A stretch of DNA of 64,000 nt from Adenophora triphylla var. japonica (lineage: Eukaryota; Streptophyta; Magnoliopsida; Asterales; Campanulaceae), in assembly GCA_022495995.1 (NCBI GenBank), contig JAFEMH010000531.1, positions 1-64,000 of the forward strand, given 5' to 3'. Of the stretch, positions 53,805 to 64,000 are shown piece by piece. A model generated the notes under the pieces. That model was not told the origin of the DNA and ran no database searches. It saw only the letters and a program-made list of their open reading frames with translations. Made by a program: the position numbers and the translations under genes. Within the stretch, counting starts at the first letter, position 1, and every line of letters starts with the position of its first letter.

Positions 53805-54380
53805 TGTTTCACCCTAAAAATTCCACTCAGCATGTTCTACATCTTGAACATCCATCCTGAGGTAACGTCTTGACTTACATCTTGGACTAACGCCTTGAAA
53901 TTGTTTGTTGTATTTTCCTATTTTTCAGGAACACAAATATAAATAAAAATAACTCATTTGAACGACTGCATGGACTTGGTCAAAGCAACAACACAACGGT
54001 CTCATCCATCAACCAAGGGATAACGGCTGATCTTCATCAACAAATGGCGAGATTCTAGGCAAAATATCAGCATGTCATTCAAGTTGTTGTTCTTTCAGTT
54101 ACATTCATGCCTATATATTATTCCTAGAGCGCACTTGTAAACACGTTACACATTTTTGCTTACTCTCATACTGCACTTGTACTCAAAAACTACAATACTC
54201 AATAATATTTCTTTGATTTAGGTAGGCTTTCCAAAGCTTCCCGAGGTTTTTCCCTCGAACGATTGTTCTAAGGGCTTCCTCGTTACATCCTTGCGTTCAT
54301 CTTGTTTTGTGAATTATATTCCATTTGTGCCCAAACATCCTTGATAAGACAAATTTACTTGTTGAAATTTGTCCAAAACA
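53805..54380 (+). repeat. Short LTR (576 bp), probably solo or a 3' LTR
   Basis: Starts TGTTTCACCC and ends TGTCCAAAACA (TGTTT/AAACA terminal inverted repeat), preceded by a polypurine-like tract, with a TATATATTATT stretch near 54112. It ends exactly where protease coding of the next element starts. Confidence 0.55.
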
Positions 54381-55538
54381 GTGGTGACACCTACTCAAGA
54401 GGTACCTGTAACTGTGGCAGATGGTAGCAAGATACATAGCCAGGGAGAATGTAAGGGATTTACTTGGAACTTGCAGGATGTCGAGTTTAAAGAAGATATG
54501 AAAATCATCAAGCTAGGTGGTTGTGATGCAGTTTTAGGAATACAATGGCTCAAAACTTTAGGACCCATTACTTTTGATTTCAATGAGATGTCGATGGGTT
54601 TCAAATGGAAGGGGAAACATTGTAAACTGCAAGGGGTTCAAGATGTAATGATGCTGAAATTTATGACAGCCCCAACTGCTACAAAAATGCTAAATGATTT
54701 ACATTGTGGGCCAGTTGAACAATTGTATTCACTGTCTTCAGTAGTCAATGAGGGAGAAGTGGACCCAAAAATATCAGTATTGTTGGAGGAATATGAGGAT
54801 ATTTTCTCAGAACCAAAGGAGATGCCACCAGCTAGAAAATTTGATCATGCAATACCCCTTAAACCTGGAAGTCAGCCAGTGAACAATAGGCCCTACAGAT
54901 GCCCCTATTTTTAGAAGAATGAAATTGAGAAGATAATAAAGTAGCTATTGGACAGTGGGGTTATATAACCCAGCTCAAGTCCCTTTGCTTCCCCTGTGAT
55001 CTTGGTTAAAAAGAAAGATGGTACATGGAGAATGTGTATTGATTATAGGGAGTTAAACTAGTTGACTGTCAAGGATAAATTCCCTATTCCCGTCACAGAT
55101 GAACTACTTGATGAATTGCATGGTTCCAAGTTTTTCACCAAACTGGATTTGAGGTCAGGGTATCACCAAATCAGGATGAAGGAGGATATTAGCAAGACTG
55201 CTTTCAAAACCCATCATGGACATTATGAATTCAAAGTGATGCCTTTTGGACTCACTAATGCTCCAGCTACCTTCCAAGCTCTTATGAATTCAGTGTTTGA
55301 AGATTTTCTGAGGAAGTTTTTATTAGTATTCTTTGATGACATACTAATATATAGTCCTACCATGGAAATGCACATGACTCACCTCAGATTAGCATTGGAT
55401 AGAATTAGAGAGCATCAACTATTTGTGAATAAGAGCAAGTGTTCTTTTGGGAGTAAAAAGGTGAAATACCTTGGGCACATAGTGACAGGAGATGGGGTAG
55501 CAATTGATCCAACAAAGATTGAGAGCATGCTAGGTGAC
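54381..55538 (+). pseudogene. Chromovirus-type Ty3/gypsy pol fragment (protease end to mid RT)
   Basis: The frame from 54369 gives the tail of the retropepsin (DAVLGIQWLKTLGPI) and the lead-in (LLEEYEDIFSEP). After stops at 54912, 54942, 54967 and 55060 comes [51 protein letters not shown] and catalytic FFDDILIYS. It stops at KIESML where the Athila-like LTR begins. RNase H, integrase and chromodomain are absent, so the lineage within chromoviruses is not assignable. Confidence 0.85.
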
Positions 55539-57004
55539 TGACGAACGTCGAAACGTCAAAAATAAATTTCCAACTCAACTATCTACAAGTGATTTGTAAA
55601 TAGGGTAAGTCGAGTCGAACCACAGAGACACGAATTTAAAGTGTAGGAATTATTGCTATAACAAAAAGTTTGTAAAGTGAAGGATTTGTTGATTTGTTTA
55701 AGACTAATGTGTTTGCAAAAATTAAGTAAAAGTGATTATAAAAGATTTCAATAATAAGGAGACAATTCCCGGAATTGGTTTCACAAATTATGCTCAAGTT
55801 TCACAATTCATCAATCAAAGTGCACTTGGGGTTTTGTTCTTACAAAAGTATGATTGGGACACTTTGGCGGGTGATTTGCAATCAAGTGTTTCTAACTAAT
55901 CTATTCCCTTGGCCCGTTCATAAATTAGTTAGAAACCCATTTTAGAACTTAAGAACACCGAATAAACCACAATTCTTATGAATCGTTTGGCGGGGATTCA
56001 ACAAATTGTGAAAATCAAGCCAAGACTAATTTCAATTGTAAATTTGGCGGTTCACAATTGAAATTCTAACTAATTCAAGAACAATTATTTGATCAAGACA
56101 ATAGTTCTAAAATTCCATTGAAAATAACTTGATAATCCCAAGTACAACAAAGATAAAAATGAAAAGTAAAACTTAAAACATAAAATGTTACCTCCAATTC
56201 CAAGAACTAAGAAATTAGCTATCCATGAAAAGTGAAGAACACCAAGAAAATGCTAAGAAAATTCTGCAGAAGTACCTAGAGAAAAGATGATGATTCTCTA
56301 CTTATATGTCTCTAAAAAAAACTGAAAAAAACAATAATAAGAAATAAATAACCCATGTTCTCCAAAAACCACTGCTGCAATTAACCCATTATAAAAACCA
56401 TGAACAGTCACCATTAATAATAATCATTAATCCTCATTAGTACCAATCCGCCTGGAAGCCTTCTGCAAAACGCCTCGTGGGCGGTCGCCCACAACACCAT
56501 TGGGCGGTCGCCCGCCTCCAGAAACATTTGGTCTTCACAACACATACTCGTGCGCGGCCGCCCACACTGCACTGCGCGGTCGCCCATACTGGCAGAAGGT
56601 TCAAGGCTTCAACACTTTTTCTCCTGAGCGGCCGCCCACAAGAACCTGAGCGACCGCCCATACGCACAGACTGTTAGGCCCATTTTCTTTTCTTTCCTTC
56701 CGGCCCAGCTGCTTGAAATGGCCCAAATTCCATCCTCCTTTGCCCAACTTTCATTCTTGCATTGGCCCAGCTGCTTTCTTCCACTACAATTGCCTTGGTT
56801 TTGTCCCACTTATAATTCGATTCAACCCATAATTGCCTCGTCCCAATTTTCCACTTGATTTATTCACAATTGTTCCCGATTTCCAAACTTGAACCACTGA
56901 AACTAAAAACACTAAAAACATCCATTAAACACACAAAACTCAAGGATTAAGCAAATAATAAGTTCGTAAAGTAGTCAATGGATGAGTGTAAAACTCACTC
57001 ATCA
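55539..57004 (-). repeat. 3' LTR of the Athila-like element (1.47 kb)
   Basis: On the minus strand it starts TGATGAGTGAG after the polypurine tract and ends GACGTTCGTCA. A TATA-like ATATAA lies at 56302-56307 (minus) with the GGGCGGTCGCCC array 170 bp upstream of it. Confidence 0.8.
56477..56663. promoter_or_regulatory. GGGCGGTCGCCC palindrome array in the Athila-like LTR
   Basis: Six palindromes (GTGGGCGGTCGCCCAC, GGGCGGTCGCCC, GCGCGGCCGCCC, GCGCGGTCGCCC, GAGCGGCCGCCC, GAGCGACCGCCC) arranged as three pairs. Members of a pair are about 25-27 bp apart and pairs recur about every 75-80 bp, each pair followed by CAGAA-type sequence. Confidence 0.8.
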
Positions 57005-57019
57005 AATACCCCCAAACTT
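57005..57019 (-). promoter_or_regulatory. Polypurine tract of the Athila-like element
   Basis: Minus strand AAGTTTGGGGGTATT directly before the LTR, the usual Athila plus-strand primer. Confidence 0.8.
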
Positions 57020-58287
57020 AGACATTTGCTAGTCCTCGAGCAAACATTAAAACAAACTATAAACATTAAAACTAAACAAACACACAAAAAATAAAAGCAA
57101 ACTACTCTACCCAAATAATCAACTATGTCCCTCCATTCTTGCATGCTCCACAATTGCATAAATCACAAAATACCATCAACCGCAGGATAAGATTTTCCAC
57201 AATGCAAGTATCAATATATTTTCCATCAATTGTAAAATATTACTTAACCATTATAATTACACCATAAATCTCTTTATGCACGAACATCTTTCTCTTTTCT
57301 CACAACCACGATCCATTTTTACAAAGCTAAGTACACCAACAATCTTTTATTTTATTGACTCTATTTACCAGACAACAACACTTTTTTAGACACAAAGCAT
57401 GAATATTCCCATGAAATAATTACACCCCCCCCCCAAACTTGATCATTTAAGCACACTTTAAAATCTACTACCGTTCAAGTAGGGAACACCGTAGCGAACT
57501 CCATGCCCCTAATACTAAGTAGAGATTTATTTAAAGGCTTTGAGAGTTAGCCACTTCGGTATCGAGCTTGATACGGACCATCACGGCGGTAAAGCTCTTC
57601 CTCCATAACGCTACTGCATACCCAGAAATCTGGTTAAGCTAGAATAATCCCTAACCAATTAATCTACGCGTCTGGAGGTTTCACCGAGTATACATTGCAT
57701 TGCCATTGCTCTCATTTTTATTTATTTTTTTTTTTTTTTTTTTTTTCTTTTTTTCTTTTTTTCAAGATCACAAGGGGGGGTTCCATTCACAACCAAGGAA
57801 TACTCATATTCAAGACTTGCCTAATGTTGCTACATTGATAAACAAATTCATTAACTCAAAAGATGATGGTGTACTCTAAACTTTATAAAAATGAATCAAA
57901 ATTATCAACAAAGAGCATGTTTCCACAAGTACACGAAACTACAACTAAGAGATTTATGACACAATTATAACTCTTAAGCAATATACCACAATTAACCAAA
58001 AATATACCAACTTGCATATACATATTCACACCCAAATTATCCTTCCTAGCGGTCACAATCATTCACATGCAATTAGGGGAACACCAAAACAGTAAATTCT
58101 AACTAAAACAGTAAATTCTAATTTTTTTGTCTTTTTTTCTTTTTTTCTACCAAAACAGTAAATTCTAACTAACATGTGAATTAAGCATATACAAACAACC
58201 AAGTACCCCACACCCCCAAACTTAAAACATGCATTGTCCCTAATGCACAAAATAAAAGAAAGGATAGGGGTACCTTCAACCAACAAA
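57020..58287 (-). other. 3' untranslated region of the Athila-like element
   Basis: Non-coding. Two further CCCCCAAACTT words (57430-57440, 58213-58223) repeat the polypurine tract sequence. T-rich low-complexity at 57715-57765 and 58120-58150. Confidence 0.55.
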
Positions 58288-59604
58288 TTACCTCCAAAAT
58301 TGGTCCCACGGGCCAACCGAGCCACTTCCGCTCGAACCCGTGCTATGGTGCTGCTGCTGCTGTTGTTGTTGCTCTTGCTGCTGCTGCGCATCCCAAGAAT
58401 TCCATCCTCTCAACTGCTCCGGAGTACGATATTGCGGCGGCTGGTATGGAATATGCTGAGGCGGTGGAGGAGGAGGAAGCCTGTGCCTCATCTCCTGATA
58501 CATCTCTCGATCAAGCGCTCCTCCATACGCCGCTCCACATACTAGCAACAGAATACTCCTCGCAGCTATAGACTGCAGCTGTCTCTGACTCTCCTCCATA
58601 CCCAACAACCGCTGATCCATCACCTCGTAATGTCCCCGGAGCTGCCTAATCTCCTCAGATAACACATCCACATGGCCTCCCACATAATAGGCCGCCTCCG
58701 TTGGAGTGAACTGCTGTTCCTCCATATCATCATCCTCCTCATTCCCTCTCACTCCTCTCGATGAACCTTCACCCGGCTGCAACTGAGCATGCCCCTTAAT
58801 AGTAAGGGACCTCTTACTAACCGCCGTCCCGCTTGACACAATATCCCTAGCAATCCGCAACCGAGCAAAACTCACTCCCTTATTCTCTATCAAACCGTAT
58901 ATCAATAATGGGAAACTAAAATTGCATCGCCCAATAGTTTTAATGGTGTTCACAATCTCCTTGGATATCGCCAATCCAAGATTGAACCTTTGACCGGACA
59001 ACACCACGGTCATCAACAGTGCTCTCCTCCAATGCACATCGTTATAATGTGAAGTAGGCATAATACGCTCGCAAATGAATCGATGCAAAGCGCGCATCCT
59101 CAAGTCCATGTCCCTAGCCTTCTTCACATTACCGTTTCTCAATAGTGTCACATCAATATCTACGAAATAAGGCTCCATCATGTGAAGGTTCCCTGCCACA
59201 TTCAGCTCCATGATCTTCGCACTATTGTAATAATCACACGCACTGTTTTCATGCCCAGGCGCTTCCATCCCATAGTATCTATTGATATCCTCACCATTAT
59301 AATACACATTTGTTCCCCTCACCCAACCACACTTCCTTGCTTGCCCTGCCTCAAACGCATTTGCGTAAAATTCCCGAACCAACACTTTTGAACCTCTATT
59401 AGTTGGGCAGCTTGCTAAATTACCCCAACCATATCTAGCAAAGATATCATCCAACCCAAGTTCATTGGGGTTAAACTCGTTTTCTACCGAAAACCCTTTG
59501 TTTGAATACTTATCGAAAAACGACTTCGCTTTACCCCCAACAAACTTTGTTGCATCATACTCAACAACCGGTTCCGGAGCGGGAGCATTTCTTTGTCTAG
59601 ACAT
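58288..59604 (-). CDS. Env-position ORF of the Athila-like element (438 aa, open)
   Basis: Begins MSRQRNAPAPEPVVEYD. Residues about 60-290 follow the 'putative plant transposon protein' pattern (VREFYANAFEAG, WVRGTNVYYNGEDINRYYG, MRALHRFICERIMP, HYNDVHWRRALLMTVVLSGQRFNLGLAI, PLLIYGLIENKGV). Then comes an acidic patch (NEEDDDMEE), a heptad-like helix (VDVLSEEIRQLRGHYEVMDQ) and a Pro/Gln-rich tail with a polyglutamine run. It sits where Athila elements carry the so-called env-like ORF, but I see no signal peptide; the only hydrophobic stretch is around the MTVVLSG and LLLVCGAAYGG segments. Fully open, unlike pol. Function unknown. Confidence 0.7.
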   Translation of the reverse strand: MSRQRNAPAPEPVVEYDATKFVGGKAKSFFDKYSNKGFSVENEFNPNELGLDDIFARYGWGNLASCPTNRGSKVLVREFYANAFEAGQARKCGWVRGTNVYYNGEDINRYYGMEAPGHENSACDYYNSAKIMELNVAGNLHMMEPYFVDIDVTLLRNGNVKKARDMDLRMRALHRFICERIMPTSHYNDVHWRRALLMTVVLSGQRFNLGLAISKEIVNTIKTIGRCNFSFPLLIYGLIENKGVSFARLRIARDIVSSGTAVSKRSLTIKGHAQLQPGEGSSRGVRGNEEDDDMEEQQFTPTEAAYYVGGHVDVLSEEIRQLRGHYEVMDQRLLGMEESQRQLQSIAARSILLLVCGAAYGGALDREMYQEMRHRLPPPPPPQHIPYQPPQYRTPEQLRGWNSWDAQQQQEQQQQQQQHHSTGSSGSGSVGPWDQFWR

Positions 59605-60110
59605 TTTTTATCAATATGCTCACAAATTTCCGCAGCGAAAGTATTAAAGAAGATTGAATTGAAAATCTTACTTCGCCGGAAAAGTCACCGGAGTTCGCCG
59701 GAATTTGACCGGAATCTCGCCGAAGTTGATGAAGATGAACTAGGAAGAATGACCCCTTCCTTGCACAATGATTATCACAAGAACCCTTTGCTTTTGAACT
59801 CCCAAAATCAAACCTTTTGCAACCTTCTTCACCCCTTGCAATATTTCAAAATAACTCCAAGATTCTTGGCAACAATGGTGGAAATTGGGTTCAAATCTTT
59901 GGTTTAAGAGGTTGGGTATGGTAGGGAAAGACAAATTATGGAAGAAAATTGGAGGATTTGGGTGTTTGGGGAGAAGATTTCTTAGAGAGATGAAGGGAGT
60001 GGGCGGAGGTTTCTAGAGAGATAAAGAGAGAGAGTTTGAAATTTGAAATGAAAGAGGGGAGTGAAACGGCTGATGCGTTTTAGGGCAAAACTGTAACGCC
60101 TGATTCGCCT
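59605..60110 (-). other. Leader of the env-position ORF
   Basis: Non-coding between the palindrome array and the ORF start. A donor-like GAA|GTAAGA occurs near 59670 on the minus strand. No clear acceptor or TATA recognised. Confidence 0.4.
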
Positions 60111-60444
60111 TGTGGGCGGTCGCTCACCCCATCCTGGGCGGTCGCCCACATGTCCAGAAGAATTTGTAATTTTGACATTTCAACGAGGGCGGTCGCTTAT
60201 TGACCTGTGGGCGAACGCCCACCAGCACAGCAAGTTCTTCTCTTTTTGTTCAACCAGCATGGGCGGTCGCACACACAACCCTGGGCGGCCGCTCACCCTT
60301 CCAGAAACTCCACATGCTTTCTCAAACCAACCATGGGCGGTCGCCCGAATGACCCTAAGCGGTCGCCCATCTATCCAGGAGCTTCACAATCTTTACAAAC
60401 CAAGCATGGGCGGTCGCCCTCAACACCATGGGCGGTCGCCCAAC
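60111..60444. promoter_or_regulatory. Second GGGCGGTCGCCC array, upstream of the env-position ORF
   Basis: About ten palindromes, again in pairs spaced about 25 bp and recurring every 70-80 bp, with the same CCAGAA-type wording after a pair as in the LTR array (56477-56663). An outlying copy, GTGGGCGGACTACCCAC, lies near 60578. The array ends about 510 bp upstream of the ORF start. Confidence 0.8.
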
Positions 60445-60644
60445 TGCACAGTGGGATTTTTTCTGGCCAGCTATCTGCACAACACCAAGCAAGCAAACAC
60501 CAAGCATAATATCTATTGATACATTACAATTCGACCCATATTTTGACCGCACTTTCGCTGCCTACGTCCCCATTGATGTGGGCGGACTACCCACAACAAT
60601 AGGCTCAGGTCACCGTAGTTCGACACGTTCCCGAAATGCAAAAA

Positions 60645-60780
60645 ACAAAGCTTTTTTTTTTTTTTTTTTTTTTATGAAAAGCAAACAATAAAATGAAAAA
60701 TAAAATGAAAAATAAAACTCTACTCTCCACCCCCAAACTTAATGATTACTTTGTCCTCAAAGTGATGAAAACAAAGGAAA
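60645..60780 (-). other. Homopolymer T tract and third polypurine-like word
   Basis: T22 around 60652-60673 and CCCCCAAACTT at 60730-60740. Non-coding. Confidence 0.5.
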
Positions 60781-60809
60781 AATTAAATTTAAGGGTACTA
60801 CAATTCACT

Positions 60810-60833
60810 ACTTACCTTGGGTTGCCTCCCAAG
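60810..60833 (-). promoter_or_regulatory. Hairpin ending in a consensus 5' splice site, just after pol
   Basis: The minus strand reads a CTTGGG / CCCAAG stem with a 6-base loop (AGGCAA), and the last three stem bases AAG are followed at once by GTAAGT, a perfect plant splice donor. Spliced subgenomic RNAs are documented for plant env-class elements, so this is a plausible donor for the env-position ORF. Confidence 0.55.
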
Positions 60834-60883
60834 CAGCGCTTTTGTTTAACGTCGTTAGCTCGACGGACTGACTTCCTCAACGC

Positions 60884-63630
60884 TTACGGATCCTTCAACT
60901 CGATCCACTCAACATCCTTCGATCCCGAAACTCCATCCAAATAAGGCTTCACTCTTTGTCCATTGACCTTGAACCTATTGTTAGTAACCGGATTCACCAA
61001 TTCCACAGCTCCATGAGAATATACGTTCACTACTTCAAACGGACCACTCCAACGAGAACGTAACTTTCCCGGGAAAAGCTTCAATCTTGAGTTAAACAAT
61101 AACACCTTGCTTCCCGGAATAAGTTCCTTGTGCAAAATCTTTTTGTCATGGTACCTTTTTGTTCTCTCCTTGTACAACCGGGAGTTCTCATATGCCTCCA
61201 ACCGATGTTCTTCAAGCTCATTCAAATGAAGTAACCTTTGCTCACCGGCTAGTTGCAAATCCATATTCAACTCCTTGATTGCCCAAAATGCTTTATGCTC
61301 TATCTCCACCGGCAAATGACAAGCTTTCCCAAAGACTAGCCGGTAAGGACTCATCCCAATTGGCGTTTTGTAGGCGGTGCAGTCGCCCACAATGCATCAT
61401 TTAACCTCAAGGCCCAATCCTTCCTGTTTGGCTTCACCGTCTTTTCAAGAATGGCCTTTATTTGCTTGTTACTCACTTCCACTTGCCCGGAAGTTTGGGG
61501 ATGATACGCGGTTGCAAACTTGTGATTCACCCCATACTTCTTCATGAGTGCTCCAAAAATTTTGTTGCAAAAGTGAGAACCACCATCACTTATAATCGCC
61601 CTTGGAACGCCAAACCTACTAAAAATCACATCTTTGACAAACCTGACAACAATATTAGCATCGTTAGTCCGGGTAGGAATTGCTTCCACCCACTTTGACA
61701 CATAATCCACCGATACTAAAATGTATTCAAAACCACATGAAACCACAAAAGGACCCATAAAATCTATGCCCCATACGTCAAACAAATCCACAACCAAGTT
61801 ATTCGTGAGAGGCATTTCATCCCGCTTACCAATGTTACCGGTTCTTTGGCATCTGTCACAACTTTTACTAAAAATGTATGCATCTTTAAAAAGACTTGGC
61901 CAAAAGAAACCCGATTGTAACACTTTTTGAGCGGTTTTCTTACCACTAAAATGACCTCCACAATGCAATTCATGACAAAAAGAAAGAACATTTTGTTGCT
62001 CATTTTCATGAATGCATCTACGAATAACCATATCGGGACCATGTTTAAACAAATATGGGTCATCCCAATAATATTGTTTAACCATTGACAAAAATCTTTT
62101 CCTTTCTTGACTCGAAAAATCAGGATTTAGAACCCCCGCAACCAAAAAATTTACAATGTCGGCATACCAAGGCTCACAATCCTTAACAACAAATAACTGC
62201 TCATCGGGAAAATTTTCATTCAAGGGAATTTCACTCACACACCCCTTTTCAAGTCTAGACAAGTGATCCGCCACAACATTTTCACAACCCTTTTTGTCTT
62301 TGATGGAAATATCAAATTCTTGTAAAAGCAACATCCATCTTAACAATCGGGGTTTGGCATCTTGTTTGGAAAGCAAATAACACAATGCAGCATGGTCCGA
62401 ATAAATAATCACTTTAGATCCTAGCAAGTAAGAACGGAATTTTTCCAAAGCAAATACCACCGCCAAGAATTCCTTCTCGGTTGTAGTATAATTCAATTGA
62501 GCATCATTTAACATTCTACTTGCATATTGGATCACATGTGACTTTTTATCAATTTTCTGACCCAAAACTGCACCCACCGCAAAATCGGATGCATCACACA
62601 TTATCTCAAACGGTTGAGTCCAATCCGGACCCACAAGAATAGGGGCTGAAGTCAATTTTTCCTTCAACAAATTAAAAGAATTGAGACATTCTTGGTCAAA
62701 CACAAATTCCGTCTCTTTAGCAAGCAAGTTTGTTAACGGCTTACAAATTTTAGAAAAATCTTTTATAAAACGCCGATAAAAACCCGCATGACCAAGAAAG
62801 CTACGAATTCCTTTAACATTTGTTGGCGGAGGCAATTTAGATATTATCTCAATTTTTGCCTTGTCAACTTCAATCCCTTTTCTTGAGACCAAATGACCCA
62901 ACACAATTCCATGCTTAACCATAAAATGACTCTTTTCCCAACTTAAAGTTAAATTTGTATCACAACATCTTTTAAGAACCAAAGTCAAATTATCTAAGCA
63001 TGCATCAAACGAATTACCATCCAACGACAAATCGTCCATAACTACCTCAACAAACCTACCAATCATCTCGTAAAAGATCGACATCATGCACCTTTGGAAT
63101 GTAGCAGGAGCATTGCATAAACCGAAGGGCATCCTCCGATATGCAAATGTTCCAAAAGGGCATGTAAATGTGGTCTTTTCCTGATCTTCCGGAGCAATGG
63201 GAATCTGATTATAGCCTGAAAAACCATCTAAGAAACAATAATATTCTTGACCAGCCAGCCTCTCTAGAATTTGGTCAATAAATGGCAAAGGAAAGTGATC
63301 CTTTCTAGTCGCCGCATTAAGTTTTCGGTAATCGATAACCATGCGTTGACCAGTGACCATTCTAGTAGGCAAAAGCTCATTATCCTCATTCTTAACAACA
63401 GTAATTCCGGACTTCTTAGCAACCACATGAACAGACTTACCCACTTACTATCGGAAATAGGATAGATAATACCCGCATCCAACAGGTTTCAAGACTTCTT
63501 TCCTTACCGCTTCAAGCATGTGAGGATTCATCCTCCTTTGATTCTCACGGACCGGCTTGGCATCATCCTCCATATGGATTTTGTGCATACACATGGTTGA
63601 GCTAATTCCTTTTATGTCGTAATGCTCCAA
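60884..63630 (-). pseudogene. pol of the Athila-like element (RT, RNase H, integrase), two frameshifts
   Basis: Frame 63444-61351 (697 codons): RT ([49 protein letters not shown], catalytic [10 protein letters not shown]), RNase H ([35 protein letters not shown]), then the zinc finger ([17 protein letters not shown]) and integrase core ([25 protein letters not shown]). Frameshifts at about 63460 (from the 63448-63630 lead-in MNPHMLEAVRKEV) and at about 61370 into the 60884-61390 frame, which holds the integrase C-terminal part ([31 protein letters not shown]). RNase H and integrase motifs look intact; the RT box is MDDLSLDG rather than the usual MDDFSVFG. Confidence 0.88.
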
Positions 63631-63652
63631 CCAAGTGCGGACTTATGTCGCT

Positions 63653-64000
63653 TCAACACATCCAACAACCTTCTTTCCCCGGCAATTCTGTTAAGTCCGA
63701 AGCAATAATAACAGGCAAAGAATCATTTGCACCAAGAAAAGCATACTTTAAGCTAGATGGAAGTTGTTTAAGATCTAACTCGGGAGGAGAGACAATAGAT
63801 GGCAAATGCTTAGGATTAAAATTACCTAAAGATTCCAAAGGAACCTTTTCAGTAATTTCCTCCATAACATCCATCTCAGCAAGAATGGCCCTCGCCTCAT
63901 TTTGATCAAAAACACCTTCCATAACTAACTCATCCACAAACTCAGAAACAAGAGAGCCTTCAACATCGTGCTCAAGTAACACGTAATTTTCAAAGAACAT
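63653..64000 (-). pseudogene. N-terminal pol segment of the Athila-like element (partial)
   Basis: 115 codons running off the window: NPKHLPSIVSPPELDLKQLP and KYAFLGANDSLPVIIAS are the conserved Athila lead-in between protease and RT. A frame break near 63640 separates it from the following KGISSTMCMHKIHMEDDAKP block. gag and protease lie beyond the window edge. Confidence 0.75.

Larger units (their letters stand above)
55539..64000 (-). mobile_element. Athila-like Ty3/gypsy element, 3' part
   Basis: Minus strand: pol (63653-64000 into 60884), splice-donor hairpin, palindrome array, env-position ORF (58288-59604), polypurine tract and 3' LTR (55539-57004). gag and the 5' LTR lie beyond base 64000. 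It inserted into the RT of the chromovirus fragment; the candidate target duplication is GTGAC (55534-55538). Confidence 0.85.

Noticed and set aside
56477..60444. CRISPR-like array of short palindromic repeats
   Set aside because: This is plant nuclear DNA, spacers are not unique fixed-length units, and the repeats are part of a retroelement.

Overview
The window is nuclear DNA of a flowering plant, most likely a eudicot with a large, repeat-rich genome; I cannot name the species. The evidence is a tract of the plant telomere repeat (CCCTAAA), plant-specific retroelement lineages (Tat/Ogre-like, SIRE/Maximus-like, Athila-like), a CACTA transposon end and a plant-type DnaJ gene fragment. I see no free-standing, intact host gene. 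Nearly everything is nested LTR retrotransposons in various states of decay.

Layout. 1-10938 is a decayed minus-strand Tat-lineage Ty3/gypsy element (Tat-A) whose 5' LTR is 8835-10938. 10939-14150 is an older plus-strand relative (Tat-B), so the two gag/protease regions form a large inverted repeat. 14151-16178 is the 3' LTR and repeat-rich 3' UTR of a third, minus-strand Tat element (Tat-C), cut by a SIRE-like Ty1/copia element at 16179. That copia element has an LTR, a PBS, a frameshifted gag, an open 1160-aa pol and an extra env-position gene with its own TATA box and leader intron. It is cut at 25186 by a CACTA-type transposon end with many GACGGAA-type subterminal repeats. 26096-27242 holds a DnaJ C-terminal pseudogene next to telomere-like tracts and a short unidentified coding-like piece.

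27243-46120 is an 18.9-kb minus-strand Tat element (Tat-D) with two LTRs, PBS, degraded gag-pol with two RNase H domains, and a long 3' region with 33-bp and 72-bp tandem repeats. Antisense to pol (plus strand) it carries two genes: a four-exon plant mobile domain (PMD) gene and a second PMD/DUF7745-like gene. 46121-52342 is a Ty1/copia element without a visible 5' LTR. 52343-55538 holds a broken coiled-coil gene fragment, a (TA)n microsatellite, a short LTR and a truncated chromovirus-type pol. 55539-64000 is an Athila-like minus-strand element (3' LTR, env-position ORF, pol), running off the window.

The observation I rate highest joins these families. Each LTR in which I find a TATA box, apart from the short LTR at 53805, also carries a CG-rich palindrome specific to its family, close to the TATA box or within a few hundred bases of it: TCCGGCCGGA, GTGTCGCGTGACAC, ACCGGT, TCCGCGCGGA, TCGCGCGA or GGGCGGTCGCCC. 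In the three elements that carry extra genes (SIRE-like, Tat-D, Athila-like) the same palindrome recurs inside the element, upstream of the extra gene(s). This suggests that LTR promoter modules are re-used to drive accessory genes. All of it is read by eye; no alignment or database search was possible.
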